64,000 nt of DNA, from positions 4,526,001 to 4,590,000 of the forward strand of contig JAETXT010000001.1 in NCBI GenBank assembly GCA_019188255.1. The letters are read 5' to 3'. The stretch comes from Verticillium longisporum. Lineage: Eukaryota > Ascomycota > Sordariomycetes > Glomerellales > Plectosphaerellaceae. Below the pieces are notes generated by a model, which was not told the DNA's origin, made no database searches, and saw only the letters and a list, made by a program, of their open reading frames with translations. Each line of letters opens with the position of its first letter. Position 1 is the first letter of the stretch. The position numbers were made by a program, and so were the translations under genes. Shown here piece by piece: positions 34,475 to 46,421 of the stretch.

Positions 34475-35201
34475 ATGAAGTCCTCTGCCCTCTTGCCGCT
34501 GCTATCCTCCGGGGTCTTGGCACACTGTTGGTCCAGATAGCCAGCCGCTCCCCAGGACACCCTGCTGATGATGCTTCACAGACTTCTTCCCGAACACAGT
34601 TGTCAACGGCGTCCAGTCCGCCGAGTGGGAGTTCATCCGTGAAACGAACAACAACCCCGGCGCCGAGCCCGTAGAAGACCTATCGTCCACGTTCCTCCGC
34701 TGTTTCGAGAAACCCGGGCGCCCGCCCTCGGCTGTCCTCCCGGTCACAGCTGGCTCAACTGTTGGCTTTACATCCAGCAACAGCATGGGTCACCCAGGTC
34801 CCGTTCTCTTCTACATGGCGCGCGTGCCTGACGGGGAGGACGTCACGATCTGGGACCCCGTCGGTGACGTGTGGTTCAAGATTGACCAGCACGGCGACCT
34901 CGGCGGCCCATATCCCGCCTTCGAGACGGAAATGCGAGAGATATCGACGACCATCCCCAAGACGCTGCCCAACGGCGACTACCTACTGAGGGCGGAGCAC
35001 ATTGGCCTGCACGCCTACGGGACGCCCCAGTTCTACATCGCGTGCGCGCAAGTCGAGGTTTCCGGCGGGGGCAACGGGACACCGGGGCCGCTGGTCGCGT
35101 TCCCCGGCGAGTATTCAAAGGAGGATCCAGGTCTGGCTGTCAACATTTACGCCGCAAGCCAGCCTTATGAGTATCCGGGGCCGGAGGTGTGGTCGGGATG
35201 A
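34475..35201 (+). CDS. AA9 lytic polysaccharide monooxygenase
   Basis: AA9 enzymes are secreted copper monooxygenases that cleave cellulose or hemicellulose oxidatively. Exons are 34475-34526 and 34582-35201, with a 55 bp phase 1 intron (GTTGGT...CACAG), giving 223 residues. The signal peptide MKSSALLPLLSSGVLA ends right before H17, which becomes the N-terminal copper-binding histidine of the mature enzyme (HYFFPNTVVNG). The second histidine of the brace is H88 in NSMGHPGPV. The outer-sphere His and the axial Tyr lie in LRAEHIGLHAYGTPQFYIACAQ (H161, Q167, Y169), and C58 and C172 suit the conserved disulfide. No carbohydrate-binding module or GPI signal follows. It converges with the PL9 pectate lyase gene; both products attack plant cell walls. 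Confidence 0.95.
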
Positions 35202-35453
35202 GCAGACAGGCAGCGGTACGAATCCCGCGACGTTCAATGAGATAAACATGGCCATGTCTATTGATAAGATGTATATATATATGTACGCATTGTCATATAC
35301 AAGCAAAGATATTATGTACGATGAAGAGGTCCAGCAGCTTGGCTGGACCCGACCATTACTCGTGATGCACACACCAGGTGTCCCGGAGCCATCACACGCC
35401 CACTCACTGCCTCACGATCAAGACCGTTGCAACATCCGCTCTTGCGCGAACAT

Positions 35454-36712
35454 TTACTGCCAGTTGGTGGTGGCACCAATGTTGCTGCCCGAGGCGGGCA
35501 GCAGGAAGTTGCTGGCGACAATCTTGCCGTTGGCCTGCCTGGCGCCCTTGACGAGCGAGACGTCGACGCTCTTGAAGCTGGCGTCGGTCCAGACGGGGCT
35601 GCTGTTCCACGAGTTGCCCGTGCTGGTAGCGCTCTTGAGCGACGTCTGGCCGGACTGGGCCGTCGTCTTGGAGTTGCGGGCCGCAATGTTGTTCTGGAAC
35701 GTGGCCTTGGCGGCCGAGGTCTGGAAGCCGACGGCGCCGTTGTTGTAGGCCGTGTTGCGCGTGAAGAGGAAGGTGCCCGTCTGCTTGTTGTCGGTGAAGC
35801 CCTTGGCGCCGTTGCCAAAGGCGATGCAGTTGTTGACAATGTGGTCGGCGTTGCCGGTGCTGCCTGAGGGGAGACCGCCGAGCTTGAAACCGTTGCCGTC
35901 GCCGGCGAAGGGGGAGAAGTTCCAGCGGTTGACGCCGTTGCCCCAGGCGATCGTGTCAGTGACGGTGACACGGTCTTTGAACTCCCTGTTGTTGTCCGGT
36001 CAGCCACTCTGAAGGTCCGCCTCGAGGCGGGCTTGTAGTCGGTAGCTTACCAGAAGTCAAGACCGTCGTCAACGTTCTCCCAGAGGCGGGCGCCGCGAAG
36101 AACGTTGCCCGTGCCGGAACCCTGCTTCAGAGCGAAACCGTCGGCGCTCTCGCCGTTCTTGCGAGGGTCACGGTTGCGGTAGGAGTCGAGGTAGACGACC
36201 TGGTTGTTGGACAGGGCGCCCTCCATGTGGAAGCCAGTCTCGTAGTTGTCATGGGTGGTGATACGCTCAAAGTAGTGGTTCGTGCCGTCACGGACGTAGA
36301 CGCCGTAGGGCCCGTTGATGAAGGTGAGCTTGTAGAACTTCCAGTAGTTGGCCTTCTCAATGTGGAAGATACCACGGTCCTTGTTGGCAAGGGCGGCGTT
36401 GAGGGCAGCCGGGGTACCGGTGAGGGCCTCGCCATCAATGATGACGTTCTCGCTGTTGTAAGCCGTCACCGTGTAAGGCTTGGCAGCGGTACCGCTCTTG
36501 GTGATCTGAATGTTCGTCGTCGGCTTGTGGGTGCCTCCACGGAGGTAAATGGTGTCGCCAGCGGCGGCCTTGTTAACGGCAACCTGGATGGACTTGAAGG
36601 GGGCGGCGAGGCTGCCGGCGGCGGTGTCCGAGCCGGTGGTAGCGACGTAAAAGTCGGCAGCCGAGACGAGGGCGGCCGGCGCCACTGCGACGAGGATGCT
36701 GAAGAACTTCAT
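35454..36712 (-). CDS. Secreted pectate lyase-like parallel beta-helix protein, PL9 type
   Basis: PL9 lyases cleave de-esterified pectin by beta-elimination. Exons are 36712-36051 and 35985-35454, with a 65 bp GTAAGC...CAACAG intron in phase 2, giving 397 residues. MKFFSILVAVAPAALVSA is a signal peptide. The mature part begins DFYVATTGSDTAAGSLAAPFKSIQVAVNKA, the usual beta-helix start, followed by GDTIYLRGGTH. The calcium-site region of the family is visible as NGESADGFALKQGSGTGNVLRGARLWENVDDGLDFW, with further turns WGNGVNRWNF, NGFKLGG, HIVNNCIAFGNGAKGF and TRNTAYNNGAVGF. The C-terminus ends SNIGATTNWQ. Some PL6-type lyases also have such helices, but the SADGF...N-DDGLD pattern favours PL9. 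Confidence 0.9.
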
Positions 36713-38604
36713 GGTAACAGAGATGGAAATGAAATGGGTTGAAATGAGAGAAGAAGAATGGTGTGAAAATAAGGATTGACAAAGGTTGGAAGGTCGCCAA
36801 ACTCAAAGGAGAGTCTATATCTAAGCCTGGGTGCCGAGACTGACGTTCATATACGGTTCTCGTTCCGACGTTCTGGCCCTCCCGCTGACTTGGCTTAAGC
36901 TTACCTGAATCCTTATTTTCAAGCCCTGCATTCTGGCCGAGATGATTGAGGCACTCGCCAGTGTCAGTATCCCGGTCCTAGTCCTAGCCGGGACAACCGG
37001 ACAAGCATCACGGCGAAAGAATCTGTCTACAGACTAGCTTCTGGGCAAAGTCCTCTTTGGTCGGCGGAGGTCGATATGTCTGATACAACTAGGGCGATAG
37101 TTGACAGCCGAGCTGAGGATCTAGAGTCAGAGAGAGCAGATTACAGAGATTGCACAGGGCCTCATAGCGGGGCATGGCTTGGATTGAGTGCCGCTGAAAT
37201 TCATTGTTTTCCTGGCATAGCGTCCTTCGATCGCGTGCTGGATCCGGGCTGGGGCCCTGGTCCTCGCCCCTTCGCTCTGAGGAGTACACAGAAAATGAGT
37301 GAGAGATGGACCTGGGCACTTGATTGCTGTGGACAAAGTAACAGCAAGGAATTCCATGCGACCAGGTCCACCAATCCCTGTCAGGACCGGCCCGCCTCTC
37401 TCAGTATTCGATCGGATGGCAGCATCAAGCCTTGTAGTGGTGAGATAATTAGCTCGGGTTGACTGTGACCGAATACGTAGAAAGTCATCCAGAGCTGTCC
37501 CCAATCTCCGTCCCGATCAAGCATCGGGATGTTTCATCCGGACATGGCGCTATCGCTGAGCGGAGGCTTGACAGGGCATTCCCGCCAATGGACGGTGCAG
37601 AATTTTCCCCAGATCAGATCAGGGGCGACGAAAAGAAATGACATTGTCGGGCACGTGGGGTGAGCCATTGTTTGCAGTGCCGAGTGGTCTGGGCTCCGGG
37701 TCTTGGATCCCAGCTTTTCGAGTCGGCATGGGGGATTCAGTCGACAGGTCCACGAGGTGAGCTTTACAAGAAGCTTGAGTAAAAAGAAGCAGCACGTTGG
37801 TCCTTTCGCCATAATAACCTGCGATATGATATCAGCTTTTTAGCCGTGGTGTCATGAATCGATGGTCCCGCCTTGTCTCCTGGTTCCATTTTCTAAGGCT
37901 CGATCGAGTACGAAGATTCTTTGCGGATCTCTTTTTCGCATTCATATTCAATATCTGACAGTGTTGACTGTCACGGACTCGGCATTTCCACAGCTGTCTT
38001 GAGCATTTGGTGGTATCTTCCAGCCTACTGTGACCATGGACGATCTCGATGCAACAAACACGCCCCCAGATCGTACGCTGGCAAGGAATATCCTCGACTT
38101 CTAACAGACAGGCGCGTGCCGCACAATATCGTCAATATTCGAATGAATGATGCCCTTGACAAAACTGCCGTGGATCAGTCATCAGCACGTTCACGAAGGT
38201 AAGGTGAAGGTAGCATGCGGTTTCAAATGCCAACCTACGATTTTGTCCGCTGGCGGTCCCGAATGCGACGAGAATGCAGCCGCTTAGGCTCCAATACGAT
38301 AACTCTCTGGGCAAGCTAATGTCGCACAGCTCCGTTCTGATGTGATATGATCTCATGAGACGTCTGCCGGACGCCTTGAGCACTCAGCAACAGCGCCAAC
38401 AGCGTTGCATTCCAAGCAAGCAGGATATCTCAGTCGCGCTGACCCGGCATCCTTGTGTCCCGAGTCGCCAGTAGCTGTGGCACTGTGCCGGGTCCGTTTA
38501 GGAGTTTTCCTTCCATATCAGGGAAATGGGGGGAACATTGGCAATGCAAATGAACGTCCTCCAGGAACTCGGCTTTTCTTCTTCTGTAGGCCTCACTCTC
38601 GATG
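36713..38604. other. 1.9 kb intergenic region, no gene recognised
   Basis: The first 130 bp is purine-rich on the plus strand and is the leader of the pectate lyase gene. The rest has only short open frames, the longest being 128 codons at 37076 with no recognisable motif. Base composition is less GC-rich than the housekeeping genes to the left. Confidence 0.5.
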
Positions 38605-40068
38605 TCAAGCAGAAGACTCAGGCTCTATCAATAACCGCAAACGATCCAGCTCGCCCTTCTGCCACTCCGTCACCTTGCCTTGCCACTTCTCGCCTTTGCC
38701 GCCGCCCTTCACAGCTGGAACAGCCTCCTTGATTCTGGGCACGAGGGCATCAACAGCCTCTTTGGCACCGACGACAACAACGGGGCCCGACTTCTTCGTC
38801 TCGCCCGTCGCAATGACAACCGCCCGCCCCGCGGCCATCGCCGCGTCCTTGACCTCGGACACGACGAGGTTCGCATAGTCCAGCCCGTCCTCGGTGCGGT
38901 ACACCCAGGCATCCCTGCCGGCCGCGATGGCCGCCCGCGCGCGCTCGCCTTCGAACCGCGCCAGCTCGGACAGGAGCCTCTTCTCCTTGCTCCGCAGCTC
39001 CGAACCAACGTCTCTCAGGCGCGTCGTGCTGGCGATGACCTGGTCGGGCGTGCCGCCGCACGACAGGACCTTGCCGACGGAGGTCAAGGCCGCTATGGAG
39101 TTTGCCGCAAGCTTGATGGCGCGGTCGCCGGCTGTGAAGAAGAGGCGACAGTGCTTCACGTGGACGGGCTGTGTCGAGTGCAAGAGAATGAGAGCAATGT
39201 GTGACGTCTTGGCCAGATGAGTGCCGCAGCATCTGTGTTTCACGGTCAGTCCTCGAGATCCCTGCCAGACTTGAGACTTGTTAGAGGTCAGTCGGTTGGA
39301 CATACGTGTTGCTGTCGACATGCCCAATGTGAATGACGCGTACGACACCCTTGGCCTTGTCGTAGTCGTCAGGCAGGGTGTCGTCCTTGGCGTTTTGCGG
39401 AACGTCCACCGTGATGGGCATGCTGTCGCGGATAATCTCGTTGCAGCGGTCCTGGACGGCCTGGATCTCCTCGGGCGAGGGTTTCCGCGGCAGGTCGACA
39501 TAGTTCGCCTCGCCCTGCTTGCCCATGCCCCAGCCAAGAGTCTCGAGGTTGTCGCACTTGTCCATGACGGCCGAGAGGAGGTGCTGCCCCGTATGCTGCT
39601 GCATGTGGTCCCAGCGACGGTCAAAGTCGACGGTCTGGAGGACCCGTGTGCCTGGCGCGAGGGGCCGAGGCGAGTGGTAGATGCATTGCAGGCCCTGGCG
39701 CTGGACGAAGTCAATGGGGATGGGCTCTGCCGATTCATCATCCAGCGGTATCAGAGTGCCAGAGTCGGAGGGCTGTCCGCCGCCTGCGGTGGCGAGTTAG
39801 CACGAAGAGACCGCTGATTCTGTGTTCGAGCAGCTAGCTGACCTTCGGGAAACAAGACCGAGTCGGCACATTCGATGAACCAAATATCTTTTGCTTCAGC
39901 TGACTCGGCGGCTGCTTTCGACTTCCTCTTTTCACCCTCCTGTGAAGTGGGCGGTGGCCTCTTGACGCATGACAGGACCTCGCTTTCGAGGGTTCGCAAA
40001 TAGGAGTCTTGCTGGCAGGCCAGTGCGCCCACAACGCGGCCCGAGGGCACCGATGCTGGGCCAGTCAT
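38605..40068 (-). CDS. AlaX-type alanyl-tRNA editing protein
   Basis: AlaX proteins are free-standing relatives of the AlaRS editing domain that deacylate mischarged Ser- or Gly-tRNA(Ala); yeast YNL040W and human AARSD1 are related. Exons are 40068-39843, 39783-39306 and 39232-38605, with 59 and 73 bp introns, giving 443 residues. The zinc and catalytic motifs are HTGQHLL (H139, H143) and CCGTH (C236, H240), with the usual FPEGGGQPSDSGTL before them. The C-terminal part continues with GDRAIKLAANSIAAL and a DHHA1-like region (SGPVVVVGAKEAVDALVPRIKEAV). A second in-frame ATG at 40170 adds 34 residues rich in Arg and Pro with no acidic residue. That could be a mitochondrial presequence, so both cytosolic and mitochondrial forms are possible. 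I list the start that fits other family members. Confidence 0.9.
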
Positions 40069-42133
40069 GATTGGTCTGTAGGCAAGATGCAGACTTGATA
40101 TCCTCGGCTTGATGAATGTCAAAGGACGAATGGTTCGGGGCCAGGTCCGTATGAGAGGCACAATGAGCATGATGAATCACGATCCAATGAAGGAGTGGCC
40201 ATTGATAAGGGGGGCGATTCGCGATTGAGATAACACAAAGGGCGCGCGCTTCGTGTGTGCTGGCAGCTGACTAAGGTACGATGCCTTCAAGGTAATATTC
40301 CGACAGTTCTAGAACCTCCCATCTACAACAGCCTCGGCGACATGACTCACGGGGAGGGACAGACTGATGAGATATGGATTGCTTGCTTGCTTCAAGAACT
40401 TCAGTGAAAGGCAGTGTCCAGACAGTTGGGGGTTGTTGAAGCCTATGAACCGAAGAGGGCCGATCAGATTGAGGGAGCCAAGTGACAAGCCAAGCGACAA
40501 GCCAAGCGACATGATGCTAAAGTTCTTGACTCGGCCCTCCTTCACGACCCATTAAAGACTATGAGATTGCCATGCTCACCTTCAAGGTTACCGACGAAAC
40601 CAGAGGATATCGCCTGTCAGAGCTTTTAAATACTATACCGAGGCCAAGAGACGAGACTTGGAATGGGAATGGCTTGCATCTATGACCCATGATATCGTGG
40701 TTAACAATGCATGTAAACTCCTTGAGTTCCATCCACAGACTGCTGAACCAAGTCTTTATTCGTCCACTTTGTTACGAAGGAGCATTGGCTATCACCCACG
40801 TCGTCCTGATGTTTGGTGTTACGGGGCTTGATGGGTGTGATTTTCGGCGATATCGCTCAAACGGCGAGATGACCGAGAGTACGATGACGGGCTACCATTC
40901 AAGAATTCTTTGGAATGCTTGATCCAAAGTTGACACCCTGAAATCACACATTTCTCGACTCGGCTTCACGAGTGGGAGCCGCAAATCCTGACGAAAGGAT
41001 AGTCGTTAACGTTCGATTCGTGCTTACGCGGATCATTCTTCTAAGAACAAGAACCAATATCTTCATCAAGAATACAGCTCGCGTCCATCATCTTTGGACA
41101 AAGGTGTCAAAAACTTGGCTTCCGCGGGGCACACCGTCTTGACCTGTTCGAAGACACTTATGCACGCAACGCATGTCCTGCTTCGTGCATCTTCGCCCTC
41201 CCAATGGCACAACCAGACTACCTTCCCGATCAGCTCGAACAGACATGTACTCGTCACCTTTTCTGCAGATCGTGATGCAGTGAAGCAATCACTTCGGCCT
41301 CTCTCGGTTTTCGGAGAAATCTCTCCACGCCGAAAGCCCGAGTTTGTTCAAACGATGCGTGCAAAGCTCAAGAAGTGATGCTTCTGCAAGATGATAGGAA
41401 CGCCGCAACATGAGGTCTCTGTCTCGTCAACGCGTAAATGATCTGCGCTACCGAGGCCTCGCATCAGGCTGCATGGTCAGCTCGCTGACCGAACAGAGAC
41501 TAGCACTCTGCTCCGAGAGCCTCGGGCTGGGGTCGCGGAGCGCCGAGACGCTATGCGAGCTCGGTATGCATACCGGGGGGTCGGCGCCCGATCAGAGAAG
41601 GTGTGATGGCTGCAGCGAACGGGGTGACATCAATGTGACTTACACGGATCCTGCGAGATGTGGTGGGTGGGTGGATGGCTCCCTGTTGTGCGGGGAGGCG
41701 CACATTCGGCAAGTAATTGCCGGTGCCCTGCATACCATGGAGAGCGGGGAGGGGCGAAAGCGAGACATGGTAACCATCTCATTCGTATCCAGCCGAGTTG
41801 CTGAGTTGCTCATTGCCAAAGTTAGGTTGCATCCGGAAGTCCGCCGTGTCGCAGCTGCAACTCTGCGGTGACCTATCGTAACCAGCACGTGGGGAACACT
41901 GCATCATTCTCATTACTGATCATCTCAGCGCTCTGACATGTTGAACGGCGAATGGCAGCAGGAGGATCGATCAGGATCATTGTTCAATCGAGCATGTTAT
42001 TCGCGCTGAAAAGTGAAAAAATGTACAGTGGTCGGCCTGTGTTTCCTGAAACCGAATGAACACCCTCCAGGCTAAGGACAGAGATACAGAACGACATGAC
42101 GCTTCTTTTAAGTGGGCTATCATCGCCTGAGAC
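40069..42133. other. 2 kb intergenic region, no gene recognised
   Basis: The left end includes the optional N-terminal extension of AlaX (40069-40170) and its promoter. A 153-codon frame at 41410-41871 is the longest but shows no recognisable domain. A 12 bp tandem repeat lies at 40477. Confidence 0.5.
40477..40512. repeat. 12 bp tandem repeat, 3 copies
   Basis: GCCAAGCGACAA is repeated three times, with one mismatch in each outer copy. Confidence 0.93.
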
Positions 42134-43710
42134 TCAGAGCTCTTCAGGCTGAGCACCAGCAGAACGAACAAAGTCGGGCTTGGTGACGGCGTTGTTGTCA
42201 GCATCCTTGACGCGGTCCCAGAATAGCTTGGCATTCTCTGGGTCCTCTGCGAACAGAGTGTCGACAACTTGCTTCTTGGGAGTGTCGCCCATCCACTGGA
42301 ATAGAGAGATATCGCGGAACTCATCGGCGCGGAAAACCTCGAGCATTTCAATAGGCTCGTCGCCGATGTTCTCGACGAAGTGGCCCATGTTCCTAGGCAC
42401 GATGCCGACATCTCCTGGCACATAGTCGAAAGTCCTAGCGTTACCCTCAGAGGCAAAGATAGTAACACGAGCACGACCCCGGATGAAGAAGGACCATTCA
42501 TCGGCGTTGGGGTGCCAGTGCATCTCGCGAATCGCACCAGGCTCGATGATGGCATGGGCTGCGGCGATGGTCTTGGAAATGGGGAAGTTTTTAGAGTCGG
42601 TGATGCGAACCTGGCCGCCGCCGTTGGTGCTGTTCAGGGGTTCCTGTGCCAGCATCTTGTGCGTGAAGTTGTGCTTCGACTTCTTCACGTTTTTGCCGCT
42701 GGGCGCTTCCTTGTCGATCGACCCTGGCACAGTGCCCTGGAAGATGTACTTTTCCTTGGCAGGGATGTGTGCAAATACCTCAGGAGCCAAGTTGAAGTTC
42801 TTTGCAATAACCGACTTGGGGGTGTGGGCTGTCTCGGTCAGAAAGTGACATGTTAAGCTGAAAGGGGAAATCCTTACCCAACCAGTCAGTGAGCACAAAG
42901 GTCGACTCTTCGGAAAAGTGACCATCGTCGAAGACCAGAAGGAACTCAGTTCCATTCTCGCTAAGGCCCTGCAGCGAGTGAGGGATTCCAGAAGGGAAGT
43001 ACTATGTGGTGTAAGCCAAGATAAATAAAACGAACACAACAATGAGAGAAAGCGAATGCGTACCCAGAGATCACCCTTTTCCAAATCGTCGATAAAGTTG
43101 CCGCCTTCGTAATCCAGAGCGGTGACTCGAACCTTGCCCTCGAGCACATAGGCCCATTCGGCCTCCTTGTGCCAATGCAGCTCACGGATGACACCTTCGC
43201 CCAGTCGCATGTTGACACTGGCGAGTTCTGAGCTGCTCGGTAGCTCTCGAACAGTAGTCTGTCGGGTCCACCCGCCCTCCTGCATGTTGTTAGCTCATTT
43301 CCATGCACGATAGCAACGAGCGTCCTCTCTCGAGGCATATCCATACTGACCTCAATGCGAATATGAGAGTCCGCAAAGCTCCAGCGCATGTTACCCAGGT
43401 TGCCGTGATCTGTGCTCGGCGGTCGTACGAGATCGGGGCTCTGGCGAGAACGAGCCTCATTCCACGGCCCTAGGACAGAGGCACCGAGACCGTTGCGCCA
43501 TGGCAGGGGGTCCAACTTCTCACCAACAGAATCGACAGCGTTGTCGTCGGGATCTCTATGCCCTGGAGTGAATGGAATAGGGTTTCCGCCGGAGACGCTG
43601 CGGTAGCTTGAAGGAATACCAAGACCATCAAGCAGTCGCTGCCTAGGGCTGTCTTGAACAGGAATGGCCGCGCAGAGCCCGGCTGCCAGGAGTGTGAGTC
43701 CAGAGCGCAT
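42134..43710 (-). CDS. Secreted bicupin oxalate decarboxylase
   Basis: Oxalate decarboxylase converts oxalate to formate and CO2 with manganese. Exons are 43710-43351, 43279-43064, 43001-42878 and 42828-42134; the introns are 71, 62 and 49 bp. The product has 464 residues. [17 protein letters not shown] is a signal peptide, so the enzyme acts outside the cell or in a secretory compartment. Cupin 1 has H155, H157, E161 and H200 (HWHKEAEW...GIPHSLQG). Cupin 2 has H337, H339, E344 and H383 (HWHPNADEW...NMGH). The lid loop that governs decarboxylase activity reads SEEST (222-226) where the Bacillus enzyme has SENST; the catalytic Glu is kept (E223). The promoter is shared with the divergent DUF1275 gene. 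An oxidase activity cannot be fully excluded, but the bicupin length and the lid Glu favour decarboxylase. Confidence 0.93.
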
Positions 43711-44449
43711 GATGGGCAAATTGAACTTGCGAAAATGTGAAGTGAGTGGAGTGAAACTAGGAAAACCGGAACCACTTGATGTAGCAGGGCAGCCAGATAG
43801 GAGAGACTGGCAGATAGATGGTGTGATGGGTGTGCTATGCGAGCATGCGGCCGGCTGCTGAACACCAACAAGTTGCCGGGTTGCTTTTGTACGTTCATCA
43901 ATACGGCAAGGCTTGGGGTTTGCTGACTCCAGGTATCAGCCATCTCTAAATCTAGAACCCGAAACCCGAGTCATTTCCACGGCGCTACATGCGGGCCGTC
44001 GCAGAAGGATGAATGGTGGAAATGCGGCCGGTCGTCACGACGTGAGGGGTACGGCTCACGGCACAGTGGCTTCGGTGATCGACGAGGGGGTTGCAGCGCG
44101 CCGACTACCAAGTCACTGCAGTCGACACGCGTCGGGAAGCATGCATCCTAGTGACCACTCGCATCTCATCCCACGTCGTGGCGTCAATTGGACAATGGTC
44201 ATCACACTGCTTCAAGGTCAAACAAGCAGTCACGCAATAAATGCCGAGGGCTATTGGCCGGTAGGAACAGTCCGAATGCCGACGGAGTAAGGTCTCCCGT
44301 GGAAGTCTATGTTTTATCTTGAACATCGAAAAAGATGAGCTGATCGCGTGTCATTCTTCTCCTCACAATTAACTTGATCCGAAGGAGAACTCAACTCGCA
44401 ATCTTCTCGACCTCAACCACGACGGCGCATAGACGACAGACAAGACAGA
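43711..44449. promoter_or_regulatory. Divergent promoter region of oxalate decarboxylase and DUF1275 genes
   Basis: The two start codons lie head to head 739 bp apart. No gene is recognised in between. Shared control is possible, but I could not identify a factor-binding motif. Confidence 0.5.
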
Positions 44450-45364
44450 ATGGCCTCCATACCAACTTCCAACCCTTACGGCACTCTTAATAATTCAGCT
44501 CCCGTTGGAGACAGCGATGTGGCTAACGGCCAGAATGAGCAGCAACCATTACTGGGTGGTCTACCAGCAAAGAAGTCAAGCCTGAAGAAACGACTGGCAG
44601 GCGATGTACAGCGAGACTGGGCTGATCTTGTCCTTTTGGCTTGTTACATCATCACTGGTCTTCTGGACAGTGCTTCGATCTCGACTTGGGGCGCTTTCGT
44701 ATCAATGCAAACCGGCAAGTCAACCACCGACCGGTCAACAGAGCTCATAATGGTAGACCATGCAAACTAATAACCCGCGAAACTGGCAGGGAACACGGTT
44801 TACCTCGGACTTGGTCCTACCGCACAAAGCAACCGATGGAAGAAATCCGGCATCTCGATTCTGTCGTTCTGTGCAGGGTCATTCCTGTTCAGCCGCCTCC
44901 ACCGACATTTCTCGCCCTCACCCAAGCGACGCTGGATCCTCTGCCTGTCTTTCGCCATCCAGACTCTTTTCATTGTCGCAGCCGCTTCTATTGTGACTTG
45001 GGGACCGAAGGACGCCGGTCCGGACGATGTGCCATGGTATGTCATCGTACCAATAGCGCTTGTCGCGTTCCAGAGCTGTGGGCAGGCGGTTGCAAGTAGA
45101 GCTCTGAAGTACAACGCCCTCACAAGTGTTGTATTGACGAGCATCTATTGCGATCTCTTCTCCGATGCCCAGCTGCTTGAGAACCTCTTTACCAATGCAG
45201 AACGGAACAGAAGGGTAGCAGCACCTAGTCTCCTCTTGGGAGGTGCTTTATTGGGAGGGCTTATTGCAAAAAGTGCCCTCGGTACGGCTGGGGCTCTGTG
45301 GATTGCAGCCGGTCTGAAATTTCTCATTGTCCTGGCTTGGGCTTCGTGGCCAGCTGAGGAGTGA
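44450..45364 (+). CDS. DUF1275 (YoaK-like) integral membrane protein
   Basis: The function of this family is not established; members are small polytopic membrane proteins found in bacteria and fungi. Exons are 44450-44714 and 44790-45364, giving 279 residues. The N-terminal 55 residues are hydrophilic. Membrane segments follow: LVLLACYIITGLLDSAS, then after the splice VYLGLGPTA, WILCLSFAIQTLFIVAAASIV, WYVIVPIALVAFQSCGQAV, LLLGGALLGGLIAK and AGALWIAAGLKFLIVLAW. The family signatures GLLDSAS...MQTGNTVYLGLG and ALTSVVLTSIYCDL are intact. The intron (75 bp) uses a GC donor: GCAAGT in place of GTAAGT. The nearby GT at 44719-44720 gives the wrong frame and destroys MQTGNTVYLGLG. Its position between oxalate decarboxylase and a SulP carrier may hint at solute transport, but that is inference. 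Confidence 0.9.
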
Positions 45365-46421
45365 GGCCTGGCAGACATCATTATGCACGTAACATAGGAT
45401 CATGGGTTGAGCTTTCCAGCATAGAAGCCGAGCTACATTGCGCAAGGTTAGCTTAGCTGAAGCGCGGGGAACACCCCGACGTTGAAACATCAGTAATATG
45501 ATTGGAGTAATACAAGCATCTTTGCCACACCCTGATAGAACCCTAAAGTGGCGTTTTAATCTTCTATTTGCTGAATACTTGGCCTCCCACAGCGCATATA
45601 CAGGTCGATGACACCCAAGTAGGACCGAAATAGGAAACACCAAGCCAAGTTAGATCTACAAAACACGGTACTTCCCCAATACGACTGCAGGCGCCTAGGA
45701 TCGAGCCTAGTTCCTCCCGTTTAACTGAACACTGATGTGGGCCACTGACTGAAGTTCCTTGCGGAGAACCCCCGGGTTGGACGGCATTTTAGGACTCGGC
45801 CGGTTGCACACCAAAAGATAGATGACTTCACCCCAACTTTACCATTGGCAGCCTGTCTGGTCATTGGACGCCGTCCTGTTGCATTATGTATCTCCCCTCG
45901 TTTCACGAGGTGGTACACAGTTGATTTGCTTACCCCTCTCTACCGCGGACTTGACAGAGAGTACTGTCTGGTGACCACTCACCCTACACCACCAGAACAC
46001 TGCATTCAGTGGTGAGACCGGTGTGGCATCCATTCTCATCTCTCTCTTTTGACATGCTGCACCATGCACACCCTTCTAATGTTTATCTATTGAGAAGTCG
46101 ACGATCCCGAAGACCGAAGTAGGCCGGTTAGACGTAGCCCAATACCAGTCTTTGTAGATTGATCGATGCAACAAGTCCATTCGACATTGCAACGTCACCC
46201 TGAGTATCTGCTGCGTGGGGTTGAGTGCATCAAGCTAGCAACGCGTCAGGAAGCGGCGGCAGATCCGCTTCCAGAGGGATTGTAACGAAGAGGCTCATAT
46301 ATGTAAAGCTCACCCAGGCCTTCTGGCTCTTGCTGAATGGGTAGGCTACAGATTTTCCTGCCGTCTACTCATCCCTTCCACCCACGTTTACAATTGTCCT
46401 TACACACCGATCGTCTTAGCT
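45365..46421. other. 1.1 kb intergenic region, nothing recognised
   Basis: Short open frames only. The composition is close to balanced. The right end is the promoter of the SulP transporter gene. Confidence 0.5.

Noticed and set aside
41410..41871. 153-codon forward frame between AlaX and oxalate decarboxylase genes
   Set aside because: No recognisable domain, no supporting splice structure, and unremarkable composition.
45685..45725. GGATCGAGCCTAG, a possible reverse-strand tRNA T loop
   Set aside because: The match to GGTTCRANYCC is poor and no A box or acceptor stem is found at the right distance.
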